64,000 bases of DNA, taken from positions 1 through 64,000 of the forward strand of contig NZ_JOGR01000006.1 of the NCBI RefSeq assembly GCF_000719515.1, in the 5' to 3' direction. Source of the DNA: Glycomyces sp. NRRL B-16210. Lineage in GTDB: Bacteria > Actinomycetota > Actinomycetes > Mycobacteriales > Micromonosporaceae. The translations under genes were made by a program, and so were the position numbers. Below the pieces are notes generated by a model. The model did not search any database and was not told the origin of the DNA. It saw nothing but the letters and a program-made list of their open reading frames with translations. Of this stretch, positions 52,260 to 60,517 are shown piece after piece (position 1 is the first letter of the stretch; each line of letters starts with the position of its first letter).

Positions 52260-53492
52260 ATGAACGCGAAACGCTGGGTGCCGTCGACTGAGGCGGCGCT
52301 GTTGAAGGCCATCGAGGACGGCATCTTCGACGAGGGCCATTTCTTCGAGGCCAAGAGCAGTGTGGGGGACACGAAGGGCGAGCGGAAGGAAACCGCTCGG
52401 GATCTCGCCTCGTTCGCGGTCGACGGCGGGATCTTCATCATTGGTGTCCATGAGGACAAGGTCAACAAACGATGGGACCCTGAGCCGGTCGACCTTTCCG
52501 GGTATGCCGAACGGGTGGAACAGGTCGCTTTCAATCTGGTAGATCCGCCGTTGATACTCCGCATCACCGAGATTCCTGCGGCAGGCAAGCCGGGCCACGG
52601 TTACTTGGCTGTAGAGGTTTCGGCGTCGCTCGAAGCCCCCCACATGGTCGACGGTGTGTACTACCAGCGTGGAGAGAAAACTCGTGTACGCCTCGGAGAC
52701 GCGCAAGTCCGCCGCTTCCACGCGGCTCGCGCAGACCAGGAGGCCGTCATCGACCGGCTCCTGGATGAGGAGATCGCACGAGACCCCGTAGCGCCAGCAG
52801 ATCGGAGCAGCGGGCATCTGTACCTCGTCGCCCACCCGGTCGATGCTCCGCGCGACGTCGTGCACGACATTGTGTATGGCGACAACGATGTGCTTTGGTG
52901 GCTGGTCGACCACGGCGAGCGGGAAGTGCCCCACGCGATCCGTGGTGTCAGGCCGTCGGCAGTAACAGCAACCTCGCCGTCACGACGCGCAGACGGCTAC
53001 GCCCGATGTTCAGAAAGCCTGTCAGGAGGCCGGATCTTCCAACCCATGTCTGACGCATCCGAGATATTGATGGCCGACATCGAATTTCGCGTCTCCGGTC
53101 AAATCCGGGTGCTCGTTGGCGGCCTGTCCCGGCCGCTCGGGCGCGGGGACGACAGCCCGATCCGCATCTTTGACTCACTCGCAGTCGCTTGGACACTCAG
53201 ACTCGTCCACTGGACACGGCTCTTTGCAGACGCCTTCGCCTATCGCGGTTCCTGGCAGTTCGGCGTGGCAGCTACCGGCCTGCATGGTCACCCAAGCATC
53301 CAGGACGAATGGGGCGAAGGCGGCCCTCGCTACAGCCGCGATGAGTACCGCAAATCAACGACTGCCACAAACTTCGAGATCGAGGATCGACCACGCAAGG
53401 TTGCCAACCGGCTCATCGGGCAGTTCGCGCGGGCACTCGGAACCTACGAAAGCGCCAAGCCCTATTTGACCTACGAGAACACCACCGACTGA
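52260..53492 (+). CDS. AlbA_2 (Schlafen-type) putative DNA-binding protein
   Basis: 410 residues. The N-terminal domain has GHFFEAKSSVGDTKGERKET, ARDLASFAVDGGIFIIGVHE and VYYQRGEKTRVRLGDAQV, the AlbA_2 pattern found in Schlafen-like and DNA-binding proteins. The C-terminal 250 residues are unassigned. Such genes are common as defence or regulatory cargo. ATG 52,260 follows a GC-poor CGTATG context; its 3' end overlaps the frameshifted gene on the other strand. Confidence 0.75.
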   Translation: MNAKRWVPSTEAALLKAIEDGIFDEGHFFEAKSSVGDTKGERKETARDLASFAVDGGIFIIGVHEDKVNKRWDPEPVDLSGYAERVEQVAFNLVDPPLILRITEIPAAGKPGHGYLAVEVSASLEAPHMVDGVYYQRGEKTRVRLGDAQVRRFHAARADQEAVIDRLLDEEIARDPVAPADRSSGHLYLVAHPVDAPRDVVHDIVYGDNDVLWWLVDHGEREVPHAIRGVRPSAVTATSPSRRADGYARCSESLSGGRIFQPMSDASEILMADIEFRVSGQIRVLVGGLSRPLGRGDDSPIRIFDSLAVAWTLRLVHWTRLFADAFAYRGSWQFGVAATGLHGHPSIQDEWGEGGPRYSRDEYRKSTTATNFEIEDRPRKVANRLIGQFARALGTYESAKPYLTYENTTD

Positions 53493-53837
53493 TCACAGAC
53501 AAGGTGTCCTTGTCTGTGTCGTCCCAGACTTCGGCGACGGCTGTCGGCCAGCCGAGTTCGGAGAGCCGAGCGGCCAGGTCGGTGACCGCTTCGAAGCCGG
53601 ACAGCTCGATGCAGTCCTCGGGCAGGACCGGGGCGAGCCCGGCGAGGTGGGGCCTGGGATCGGCTTCGGGCGGGCCGATGACGGTGCGTTGCAAGAACTC
53701 TGCGCTGTCGAGAAGCAGGCTGAGGCTGGCCGCGTGTTCGGACTCGAACCGCTCGGACTGCGCCGGACGGTGCTGGTGGCGTTGACGCGCAGGGTCGCGA
53801 GGTCGAACCCGATGTCGATCAGGGAGGGGCGTGTCAT
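53413..53837 (-). pseudogene. Small element gene, frameshifted
   Basis: Starts with an ATGA overlap to the upstream gene and reads MTRPSLIDIGFDLATLRVNA, then loses coding character. From about 53,765 another frame reads ERFESEHAASLSLLLDSAEF, LQRTVIGPPEADP, LPEDCIELSGFEAVTDL and EVWDDTDKDTLSVISR, with normal codon use. One indel near 53,765 would restore a protein of about 115 residues. The 3' end runs into the converging gene. Family unknown. Confidence 0.6.
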
Positions 53838-54085
53838 GAGCGGACCTTCTTTCCGACGACCACGGTCTTGGGCGGGCCGAGCCGGGTCACGGTGGCCCAG
53901 TCAACGGCATCGCCCAGACCGGTCAGCAGTTCGAACTCGTGATCGGCGCAGGCGCGGGCGACGAAGCCGATGCACGGGCCGTCGATGATCGCGCTGTGTC
54001 GGGGATAGATAGAGCCGCTGGCTTCTGCCTTGATGACGATCGGCTTCCCGCACTCAGGTACAGGGCACTGCTGGTCACTTGCCAT
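53834..54085 (-). CDS. Small cysteine-containing protein, unknown function
   Basis: 83 residues: QQCPVPECGKPIVIKAEASG at the N-terminus suggests half of a zinc site; a later histidine and cysteine (ACADHEFELL) could complete it. Overlaps both neighbours (11 bp and 4 bp), so it is part of a coupled operon. Confidence 0.65.
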   Translation of the reverse strand: MASDQQCPVPECGKPIVIKAEASGSIYPRHSAIIDGPCIGFVARACADHEFELLTGLGDAVDWATVTRLGPPKTVVVGKKVRS

Positions 54086-54836
54086 GACCGGTCTCCGTTC
54101 CAGCCGCGATGAGCCCGGTGGCCTCGCGGCCTGCGGGCTCGGTGAGGCCGAGGTCGGCGAGGCAGTCGAGGGCGGCTTGCTCCAGTAGCGTCTGGCCCGA
54201 CGGTTCGAGGGCCGCGGTGTAGCGAGGGTCGAAGGCGTTCGAGCGCGGATCGCAGACCGGCGCGGACGTGGCTGGTCGGTGGATCAGGTACCGGGTTCCG
54301 GGCCCGGTGACGAGCGCGCCGTGGCAGAAGGCGAGCCGGACGTCACCGCGGACCTCGGCGGCGGCGTGCACATGCTGCTGTGGGAACAGCAGGAAGTCCC
54401 CGCGCTCAAGGTCAGCGGCGGAGATGAGGCGGAGGCTGCCGGGAAAGCGCTTCGCGTGGAGGGTGCGGGCGGTGTGCTCGGCGCGGCGCTCGCCGAGGCC
54501 GTTGAGGTCGGCCCTGAGCCGGTCGATGAGGGCGCGGGGGTCGCGCAGCATCTCGTTGGGATCGCACGTGCCGCAGTCGCAGTCGAGGGCGTGCAACGAC
54601 TTGATCGAGAAGCCCTGCTCCCTGGACCAGGGGGTGATGACCTGCTCCCAGGCGCCAGCCGGGTGCTGGTGTTCGAGGAACTCGACGATCGCACCGTCCT
54701 CGCCGATCAGGCTGGTGATGCGGGCGGGGTAGTAGAACGGCCAGGCGAACGGCCGCGAGTCCGAAGGGGTGCGCGGAGCCAGCAGGTGCGGGCGGGCCTT
54801 GACGATCTCGCCTTCAGCGAAGCGGTGGATGGACAT
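54075..54836 (-). CDS. Element protein, unknown function
   Basis: 253 residues. Starts MSIHRFAEGEIVKARPHLLA; the middle has a cysteine cluster (CDCGTCDPNEML) and the second half FLLFPQQHVHAAAEVRGDVR, where the ATG-proximal domain may be a beta-barrel. No family recognised. ATG 54,836 is preceded by GGAGCAC. Confidence 0.65.
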   Translation of the reverse strand: MSIHRFAEGEIVKARPHLLAPRTPSDSRPFAWPFYYPARITSLIGEDGAIVEFLEHQHPAGAWEQVITPWSREQGFSIKSLHALDCDCGTCDPNEMLRDPRALIDRLRADLNGLGERRAEHTARTLHAKRFPGSLRLISAADLERGDFLLFPQQHVHAAAEVRGDVRLAFCHGALVTGPGTRYLIHRPATSAPVCDPRSNAFDPRYTAALEPSGQTLLEQAALDCLADLGLTEPAGREATGLIAAGTETGHGK

Positions 54837-54873
54837 GACGTGTGCTCCATTCGGAGGTGGGAGGGAACGAGGA

Positions 54874-54904
54874 CGGGCCGACCAGCGCGAGGCTGGCCGG
54901 CCCG
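54874..54904 (-). terminator. Hairpin terminator
   Basis: CGGGCC..CCAGC, loop GCGAG, GCTGG..GGCCCG with a small internal mismatch, 36 bp past the stop of the gene at 54,940. Confidence 0.65.
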
Positions 54905-54939
54905 AAGGTGCGGTAGTGGGATGTAGTTGGTGCCTGCGG

Positions 54940-55572
54940 TCACTCCTCGGGCTCGGCGGGCGCGTTGGTGCTGAGGTGCTGGCCGATGAGGGCGGCGAGG
55001 CTGCGGGCGAGTCCGATCGGGACGCTGTCGAGCTCGATGGTGACCTCGGTGGCGCCGTAGTGGACGCGCAGCGAGCCTCGGAAGTAGTTCGGTCCGCTGA
55101 ACCGCATTGAGCCGTCAGGGTCATGCTGGTACTGGTGCGTGCCGGGAACGAGGGCCTGGAGTTCGGCGACGGTGGCCGCGAGGACTGCCTTGCGGTCGCG
55201 CGCGGCATCGAGCGCGGTGCGGGCTTCGGCGATGGCCGCGTTGTAGGCGGCGGTGAGGAGTCGCCGCTCGACTTGGCGGGCGATCTGGTCGGCTGGGCGG
55301 TCGGCGGCGGCACTGGTCTGCTCGACCTCAAGGCGTGTATGCGACTGGTAGCCCTGGGGTAGGTCGGCGGTGATGACCACCCGCCAGAGCGGATCCTTCT
55401 GCTCGGGGCGGATCGTCAAGCACCGCTGGCCCGATCGGAGGGCGACCAGGTGCTCGTGCGGATCGCACCGGACCCAATCACCAGGCAGGTGCTCGGCCAG
55501 TCCCGCAGCGCACGATGCGGCGATGGAGGCGCGAAGGCGCTGTTCTTCACGCCAGGAGGGGATCTCACTCAT
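54940..55572 (-). CDS. Element protein, paralogue of the adjacent upstream gene
   Basis: 210 residues. It shares an outline with the protein at 55,565: a helical start, LAEHLPGDW versus DELAGGWRW, a beta hairpin ending ITADLP versus IEAHLP, DQIARQVERRLL versus TDIARQLLPAH, and the C-terminal ELDSVPIGLARSLA versus LRGLPLDLARSIV. The two are probably ancient duplicates. Function unknown. ATG 55,572 overlaps the upstream stop. Confidence 0.65.
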   Translation of the reverse strand: MSEIPSWREEQRLRASIAASCAAGLAEHLPGDWVRCDPHEHLVALRSGQRCLTIRPEQKDPLWRVVITADLPQGYQSHTRLEVEQTSAAADRPADQIARQVERRLLTAAYNAAIAEARTALDAARDRKAVLAATVAELQALVPGTHQYQHDPDGSMRFSGPNYFRGSLRVHYGATEVTIELDSVPIGLARSLAALIGQHLSTNAPAEPEE

Positions 55573-56464
55573 CGGTCGCCTCCGAAGGCGTCTGCTCCTG
55601 GACGGTGGGGTGCGCGTCCGCAGTGGGTTCGCCAGGCAGTGCCCGGGTGCGGTGACGGATCGCGGTGATGAGCTGGTCGGCCAGATCCTCGATCTGGTCG
55701 CGGGCGGCGCGGTCTTCCAGCCGGTTCGAAGCGATGCGCGAGAGGACGAGGATGTTCAGCGCGGTCTCGCGCAGGAGCGTCGCGGTCGGGATCGTGGTGC
55801 GGGTGCCTGCGAGCTCGGTGATGGCGTCAGCGAGCGTGTTAAGCACCCGTTCGGGAGACCCTTCCGCCGGTTCGCCGTTGCCGAGGCGGCGGCCGGTGCG
55901 ATGGACGATGCTGCGGGCGAGATCGAGTGGGAGGCCCCGCAAGTGCAGGTCGGTGGTCTGCGCATCATGGCTGAGGCGCAGGCTTGCGCTGAAAGCCCTC
56001 GCGCCCCTGCTGCTGGCGGCGGTGGAGGGGTGGTGGGCATCGGGCACGCCCCCGGGCATCGTGTCCAGGAAGTAGTCCACGATCGAGGCGGTCACGGCCT
56101 CGGGCCGCTCCACTCGCTCCAGTGCTTCGCGGACCCGGGCTGTCTGCTCGGCGTGGGCGGGCAGGAGCTGCCGGGCGATGTCGGTGGCGATCGACTCGGC
56201 GGAGCGCTCGGCGCGGACGGTGATTTCAGGTGCCGTGAACCCTTCCACCTCGCCCCACGTGTCGGGAAGGTGGGCCTCGATCGTGAGAAGTGCGGTGCCG
56301 TCCTGCTCGGAGCATAGGAAATGAAGGACGCAGTCGCCGCGGTGAAGGGCGGCCGGAGCCGGTGGGTGATTCATCCAGCGCCAGCCGCCCGCGAGCTCGT
56401 CGCAGAGCGCATCGGCGTGATCGATCGCGAGTTGTCGCAGCTCGTCAATGGTGTAGTTGGACAT
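55565..56464 (-). CDS. Element protein, unknown function
   Basis: 299 residues: N-terminal domain as in its downstream paralogue, then an extra helical C-terminal region (ALNILVLSRIASNRLEDRAA). No family recognised. ATG 56,464 is 67 nt downstream of regulatory module C, with GGAGGACTCG upstream as ribosome-binding site. First gene of the five-gene minus-strand operon down to 53,413. Confidence 0.65.
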   Translation of the reverse strand: MSNYTIDELRQLAIDHADALCDELAGGWRWMNHPPAPAALHRGDCVLHFLCSEQDGTALLTIEAHLPDTWGEVEGFTAPEITVRAERSAESIATDIARQLLPAHAEQTARVREALERVERPEAVTASIVDYFLDTMPGGVPDAHHPSTAASSRGARAFSASLRLSHDAQTTDLHLRGLPLDLARSIVHRTGRRLGNGEPAEGSPERVLNTLADAITELAGTRTTIPTATLLRETALNILVLSRIASNRLEDRAARDQIEDLADQLITAIRHRTRALPGEPTADAHPTVQEQTPSEATDE

Positions 56465-56530
56465 CGAGTCCTCCTCGGGTCGGGGCCGCGGACTGTTGAT
56501 CGGTCGCGGCCGGATTGACCCGTCCGCCCA

Positions 56531-56621
56531 CCCGGCGGGAAAGCGCAGGGGCGCACCGGAACAGCGACGCAGGAGCGACCGGTGCAGGCGCAGCGGCCCC
56601 TGCTCGGCCGCCGGGTACCCT
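56531..56621 (-). promoter_or_regulatory. Regulatory module C
   Basis: CCCGGCGGGAAAG (56,531-56,543) and GGCCGCCGGGTACCCT (56,606-56,621) around a nested hairpin: outer arms GCAGGGGC/GCCCCTGC (56,545-56,552; 56,596-56,603) and inner GCACCGG/CCGGTGC (56,553-56,559; 56,579-56,585). The stem differs completely from modules A and B while the fold is kept. Confidence 0.6.
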
Positions 56622-56700
56622 GGCGGCGGCAATCCGAGCCCGCGACCCGCCCGTCTCGCCGCTACGGGGAGTGTCGGGGTCGTATGCGATCGTGGCGGGC

Positions 56701-58248
56701 GTGACCAACGACGAAACGAACGCCGCCGCGCTGCGAGCGACCCTGGCCGACCGGGTCGAGCGCGACTTCCCGCACCTGAACGCCGAGACGCTCGAGGTCG
56801 TCCGGCAGGTTCCCCGCCACGCCTTCGTCCCTGACGTCGATCTTGAGGCGGCCTACGTCGACGATGCGGTGGTCACCCGCCGCGACGAACACGGCCGGGC
56901 GCTCTCTTCGATCTCACAGCCCTCAATGGTCGCCCAAATGCTCGACCTGCTCGACCTCGCACCCGGACACCGCGTACTGGAGATCGGCGCCGGGACCGGA
57001 TATTGCGCCGCGCTCATCGCCGAACTCGTCGGCCCCTCCGGGGCGGTTACCACCATCGACCTCGACCCCGAGATCACCGACGAAGCCCACCGCAACCTCG
57101 ATGCCACCGGGTACAGCCGCGTCACCGTCACCTGCGCCGACGGCGCCCTCGGCGATCCGGAGGGGGCACCCTGGGATCGCATCATCGTCTCTGTCGGCTC
57201 CTGGGAGCCTGCTCCTGAGTGGATCGCCCAACTCGCCCCCGGCGGGAAACTGGTCATGCCGCTGAGCCTCGGAGCGGTGCAGCGGATCGTCGCCTTTGCA
57301 CTCACCGACTATGGACTGCGTTCGGTCACTGTGCTGGCGGGCGGATTCTTGGCCCAAAGGGGCCGCGACGCCAGGCCCCGCACCATCGAAGTGGTCGACG
57401 AGACGATCAGCATCGAATCACCGCACGGTCTCGGCCAGGAAGCGCGCACAATCCTTGACCGGCTTGCGGGTGAGCCGGTGCCGGTGTGGACCGGAGTAGT
57501 GCTACCTCCACCAGGACGGTTCGATCGGCTGCTCATCTTCCTGGCGCTGCACCACCAGGGCATGTTCACCCTGACCGCACCACGCGACTTCCTGCCTGGT
57601 GCGCTGCGCGCATGGAACGTCATCTATGCGATCGAGTACGAAGGCACGATCGCGCACCTGGCCCTTCGGCCATCAGCGGCCGCCGACCACCACGAGGTCG
57701 GTGTGCTCGCCTACGGACCCGAAGCCGCCAGCGTCGCCACCCTTCTCGCCGATGACGTTCGCTCCTGGGAACGCCTCCGTGAACTCGACCCGGTCTTTAC
57801 CGTTTACCCGCGCACCCCAGAGACCGACCGAGCGGATCTCGGGCCGGTGGTGCTCGACAAGCAACACTCGCGCATCCGCGTCACCTGGCCGGCGGCCGGG
57901 CCGGAACCGATCGCGATGCACCTGCACGAGGAGTACTTCGACCTCATCGCCTCAGGTCAGAAGACGGTCGAAGTCCGGTGCGCCGACGTCAAACGCCTTG
58001 CTGTTCAACCTGGTTCGCATATCCGGTTCACCAGTGGCGGCCGGATGCTGACCGTGGTGGTCGTCCGGGTCGCTCGCTACGACACCTTCGCAGCGCTCTA
58101 CGCAAGCGAGGACGCTGCCGCGATCAACCCGCACCGCAACCGAGCCGAGCAGCTCGCGGGCATCGAGGCTCTCTATACGCCTGAGAAACGGGCGCTCGGT
58201 GCGGTCGCCATTGCAATCAAGCGCATCGGTGCGGAGACGAAACACTGA
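56701..58248 (+). CDS. Protein-L-isoaspartate O-methyltransferase-like protein fused to an ASCH domain
   Basis: 515 residues. The N-terminal part has the PIMT pattern (ISQPSMVAQMLDLLDL, SAM-binding VLEIGAGTGYCAAL, TIDLDPEITDEA, VSVGSWEPAPEW) and resembles the longer methyltransferases found with lanthipeptide or FxLD systems. The last ~110 residues (about 400-510) form an ASCH-like domain: MHLHEEYFDLIASGQKTVEV, then KRLAVQPGSHIRF. ASCH domains bind RNA or modified nucleosides. No precursor peptide gene is seen nearby. GTG 56,701 is near-leaderless. Confidence 0.75.
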   Translation: MTNDETNAAALRATLADRVERDFPHLNAETLEVVRQVPRHAFVPDVDLEAAYVDDAVVTRRDEHGRALSSISQPSMVAQMLDLLDLAPGHRVLEIGAGTGYCAALIAELVGPSGAVTTIDLDPEITDEAHRNLDATGYSRVTVTCADGALGDPEGAPWDRIIVSVGSWEPAPEWIAQLAPGGKLVMPLSLGAVQRIVAFALTDYGLRSVTVLAGGFLAQRGRDARPRTIEVVDETISIESPHGLGQEARTILDRLAGEPVPVWTGVVLPPPGRFDRLLIFLALHHQGMFTLTAPRDFLPGALRAWNVIYAIEYEGTIAHLALRPSAAADHHEVGVLAYGPEAASVATLLADDVRSWERLRELDPVFTVYPRTPETDRADLGPVVLDKQHSRIRVTWPAAGPEPIAMHLHEEYFDLIASGQKTVEVRCADVKRLAVQPGSHIRFTSGGRMLTVVVVRVARYDTFAALYASEDAAAINPHRNRAEQLAGIEALYTPEKRALGAVAIAIKRIGAETKH

Positions 58249-58275
58249 ACCCCGGCCCCGCCCGCTGAAGTCCGT

Positions 58276-58737
58276 CTACAGGCCTTCGGCTCCAATGACT
58301 CGCAGGTCAGAGGCCCCGGCGATCGGCTCGACGGCACCGACGATCGATATGGTGCCCTCGTCGAGCAGATCGCTGTCGAGGACGACCTGGCCGTGGCTGC
58401 CGTCGGCGGCCACCAGCGTCCACTGGTAGTCCTCAAGGGATTCGGGTGGAAAGATCGCGCGCTTCTGCACGCGGGTGGCGAGTGCGATGGCGACGGTCAG
58501 GTGGTCGGGTGCGCCGGTGTGGTGGGCGAAGGCGTCGAAGCCGACGAACTCGGCAAAGGCACCCGGCCCCGATCCGGCGGCGACCTGTGCGAGGACCGGC
58601 TCTGCGACGGCGCCCGCGAAGCCCTGCCCGTCCCAGACCTCGATCTGCTCACGCGGCATCGTGAACGCCTCGGCGGCGGCCCCAGCCAAGGCTTCGAGGT
58701 CCACTGACTCGATGAAGGTGACGGTGTAGTCGCGCAT
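58276..58737 (-). CDS. Small protein, possible immunity partner
   Basis: 153 residues, acidic, no cysteine and no signal peptide: VTFIESVDLEALAGAAAEAF, VGFDAFAHHTGAPDHLTVAI, GQVVLDSDLLDEG. Its ATG overlaps the stop of the upstream coiled-coil gene by 1 bp, a layout typical of toxin-immunity pairs. No family recognised. Confidence 0.6.
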   Translation of the reverse strand: MRDYTVTFIESVDLEALAGAAAEAFTMPREQIEVWDGQGFAGAVAEPVLAQVAAGSGPGAFAEFVGFDAFAHHTGAPDHLTVAIALATRVQKRAIFPPESLEDYQWTLVAADGSHGQVVLDSDLLDEGTISIVGAVEPIAGASDLRVIGAEGL

Positions 58738-59510
58738 CAGGCGCTGCCCTTCCCCTGCTCGTACACGCTTTGGGCGTAGGTCCAGGTCTCGTCGGTCATA
58801 TGCCGACGGAACCGGGCGATCTTCGGGTCGCGTTCGGCCGCGGCCCGGTCACCACCGTATGCCGTCAAGCCCTTGAACGCGGTGAACTGCAACTTGTCCA
58901 TCGCGACGAAGCCCTCGCCCCTGACAGGGTAGACCGTGCCCGATGGGGTTTCGAGTCCGTAGACGCGGCCGCGCACCGCGTAGAGATTGTCGCGGAGGTG
59001 CTCGGCCTGCCCGGACTTGATGGCGGCAACGTCGGCCCCGGTATCGACATGCGGCAGGACCACGGTGTTCTTCTCCTTCGCCGGACTGTTCAGGCGCACC
59101 TGGTCAAACAGGTGACGCTTGCCCACCCGTGTAGGCACTGTGGAAGCCGCCGGTCCCTTGGGTTTGAGCGAAGCGGAAGCTGGTGCGTCTACGGTAGGGG
59201 AAACCGCCCCCGAAGCTGAGGCAGAAGCCGCGGCCTTGCCGGCGGCACCGGCCAGTAATCCCTTCAGCGCCTCAACCTGGGCGCGGAGCGCATCGAGCGC
59301 GCCGGCGAGCGTGTTGGCATGGCCCGCAAGCTCCTCGGCGCGGTCGCTGGCGGCCTGTGCCTGCTCGGTCTTGGCCTCCAACCCGAGGGCGCTCGTCTGC
59401 GCGACCACGGAGTCGAGGGCCTCCTTGGACGCGAGAATGCCACCGGCGAGTTCCCTCGCGTGCTCGGCGTTGCCGCCGACGGCACCGGATGCCTCATCGA
59501 TGCTGGTCAC
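58737..59510 (-). CDS. Coiled-coil protein with C-terminal effector-like domain
   Basis: 257 residues. Residues 1-90 are a long amphipathic helix of the DUF6244/WXG-like kind (EHARELAGGILASKEALDSV). An Ala/Ser/Pro linker (90-125) leads to a distinct C-terminal domain (about 130-257, RVGKRHLFDQVRLNSPAKEK, VRGRVYGLETPSGTVYPVRG, MTDETWTYAQSVYEQG). Helical N-terminus, linker and variable tip are the layout of polymorphic toxins. GTG 59,510 has AGGAGTCCT upstream. Confidence 0.6.
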   Translation of the reverse strand: MTSIDEASGAVGGNAEHARELAGGILASKEALDSVVAQTSALGLEAKTEQAQAASDRAEELAGHANTLAGALDALRAQVEALKGLLAGAAGKAAASASASGAVSPTVDAPASASLKPKGPAASTVPTRVGKRHLFDQVRLNSPAKEKNTVVLPHVDTGADVAAIKSGQAEHLRDNLYAVRGRVYGLETPSGTVYPVRGEGFVAMDKLQFTAFKGLTAYGGDRAAAERDPKIARFRRHMTDETWTYAQSVYEQGKGSA

Positions 59511-59592
59511 AGGACTCCTCTGATACGGGGTTCATCAGTTCCGGCGACTATACGGTTGCGCCGCAATCAGGACGGTCTCGGAACCGTAGATT

Positions 59593-60504
59593 TCAGCTCA
59601 TCTTGGCGTATGCGGCGTAGGGCGTCCAGGTCACGCCGGTGTCGTTCGCCATCACCGAGTCGAGCCGGAGCCTGAACTGTTCGGCTACGCCGGGGGTACT
59701 CGCCAGGAGCGGCACGCCACCGACCACGAACGTGAGCTCGCGAGCCTGGCGCAAGACCGGCCACGCGGGATCGGTGGTGATGTCGTGTCCGTAGGCTGCG
59801 GCGAGGCGCTCGTGTTCACCGGTGGAGCCGAACCAGATCTCGGCCGCGGCCACCGCTGCGAGGTCGACACCGGCGGGGCCCAGGCAGGTGGAGTCGAAAT
59901 CGCAGAGGACCACGCGATCATCCGGCCGGCGCAGCAGGTTGCCCACGTGGGCGTCCCCGTGCACCAGGGTGCGGGTGGCATCGGCGACGAGGGCTTCGAC
60001 TTCAGGTTCGAGGCGGTCGCACCATTCGAGGAGTGCCTGCCGATCGGCCGCTCGAAGGGCCTCGGCGTCGGCAATCCGCTTCCTCGCAGTGCCGACCGGG
60101 TCCCAATCGGGGAGCGCGATGGTGGGGGTCGGCAGGTTGTGGAACTCGCGGAGGACCCGCCCCAGGTCGTCGGTACTTGGAGCATTCGGAGACGGAAGGA
60201 CATACTCCCAGACCGTTGCCAAAAGATCCTCATAGATCAGCGGCTGGTCCGAAATCGCGGCGAGGCGGATGGTCGGCGCGTCGACCTCGGCGAACCAACG
60301 GCCGAGGCGGGCGCCTTTGCGAATGCGATCGTGCAGCCGGTTCGATCGGGTGATCCGGAGTACGACTCCAGCGCTGGGGAGGGCGTAGACGGCGTTGTTC
60401 GCCATGTGGAGGGTCTCGGCGTCTTCGACCTCGATGCCGAGTCGGTCGCCGATCGCGCTCATGGCGGCGCGCATCCGCTCCTCGGTGAACCGGCCGTTGG
60501 ACAC
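59593..60504 (-). CDS. Aminoglycoside phosphotransferase (APH) family protein
   Basis: 303 residues with the kinase-like motifs TLVHGDAHVGNLL (Brenner motif, catalytic Asp) and VVLCDFDSTCLGP (metal-binding Asp). In actinomycetes such genes next to an XRE regulator are usually small-molecule kinases rather than resistance genes. GTG 60,504 is used; a start at 60,585 would lie inside the upstream gene. Confidence 0.8.
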   Translation of the reverse strand: MSNGRFTEERMRAAMSAIGDRLGIEVEDAETLHMANNAVYALPSAGVVLRITRSNRLHDRIRKGARLGRWFAEVDAPTIRLAAISDQPLIYEDLLATVWEYVLPSPNAPSTDDLGRVLREFHNLPTPTIALPDWDPVGTARKRIADAEALRAADRQALLEWCDRLEPEVEALVADATRTLVHGDAHVGNLLRRPDDRVVLCDFDSTCLGPAGVDLAAVAAAEIWFGSTGEHERLAAAYGHDITTDPAWPVLRQARELTFVVGGVPLLASTPGVAEQFRLRLDSVMANDTGVTWTPYAAYAKMS

Positions 60505-60517
60505 CTCGCACCCCTCG

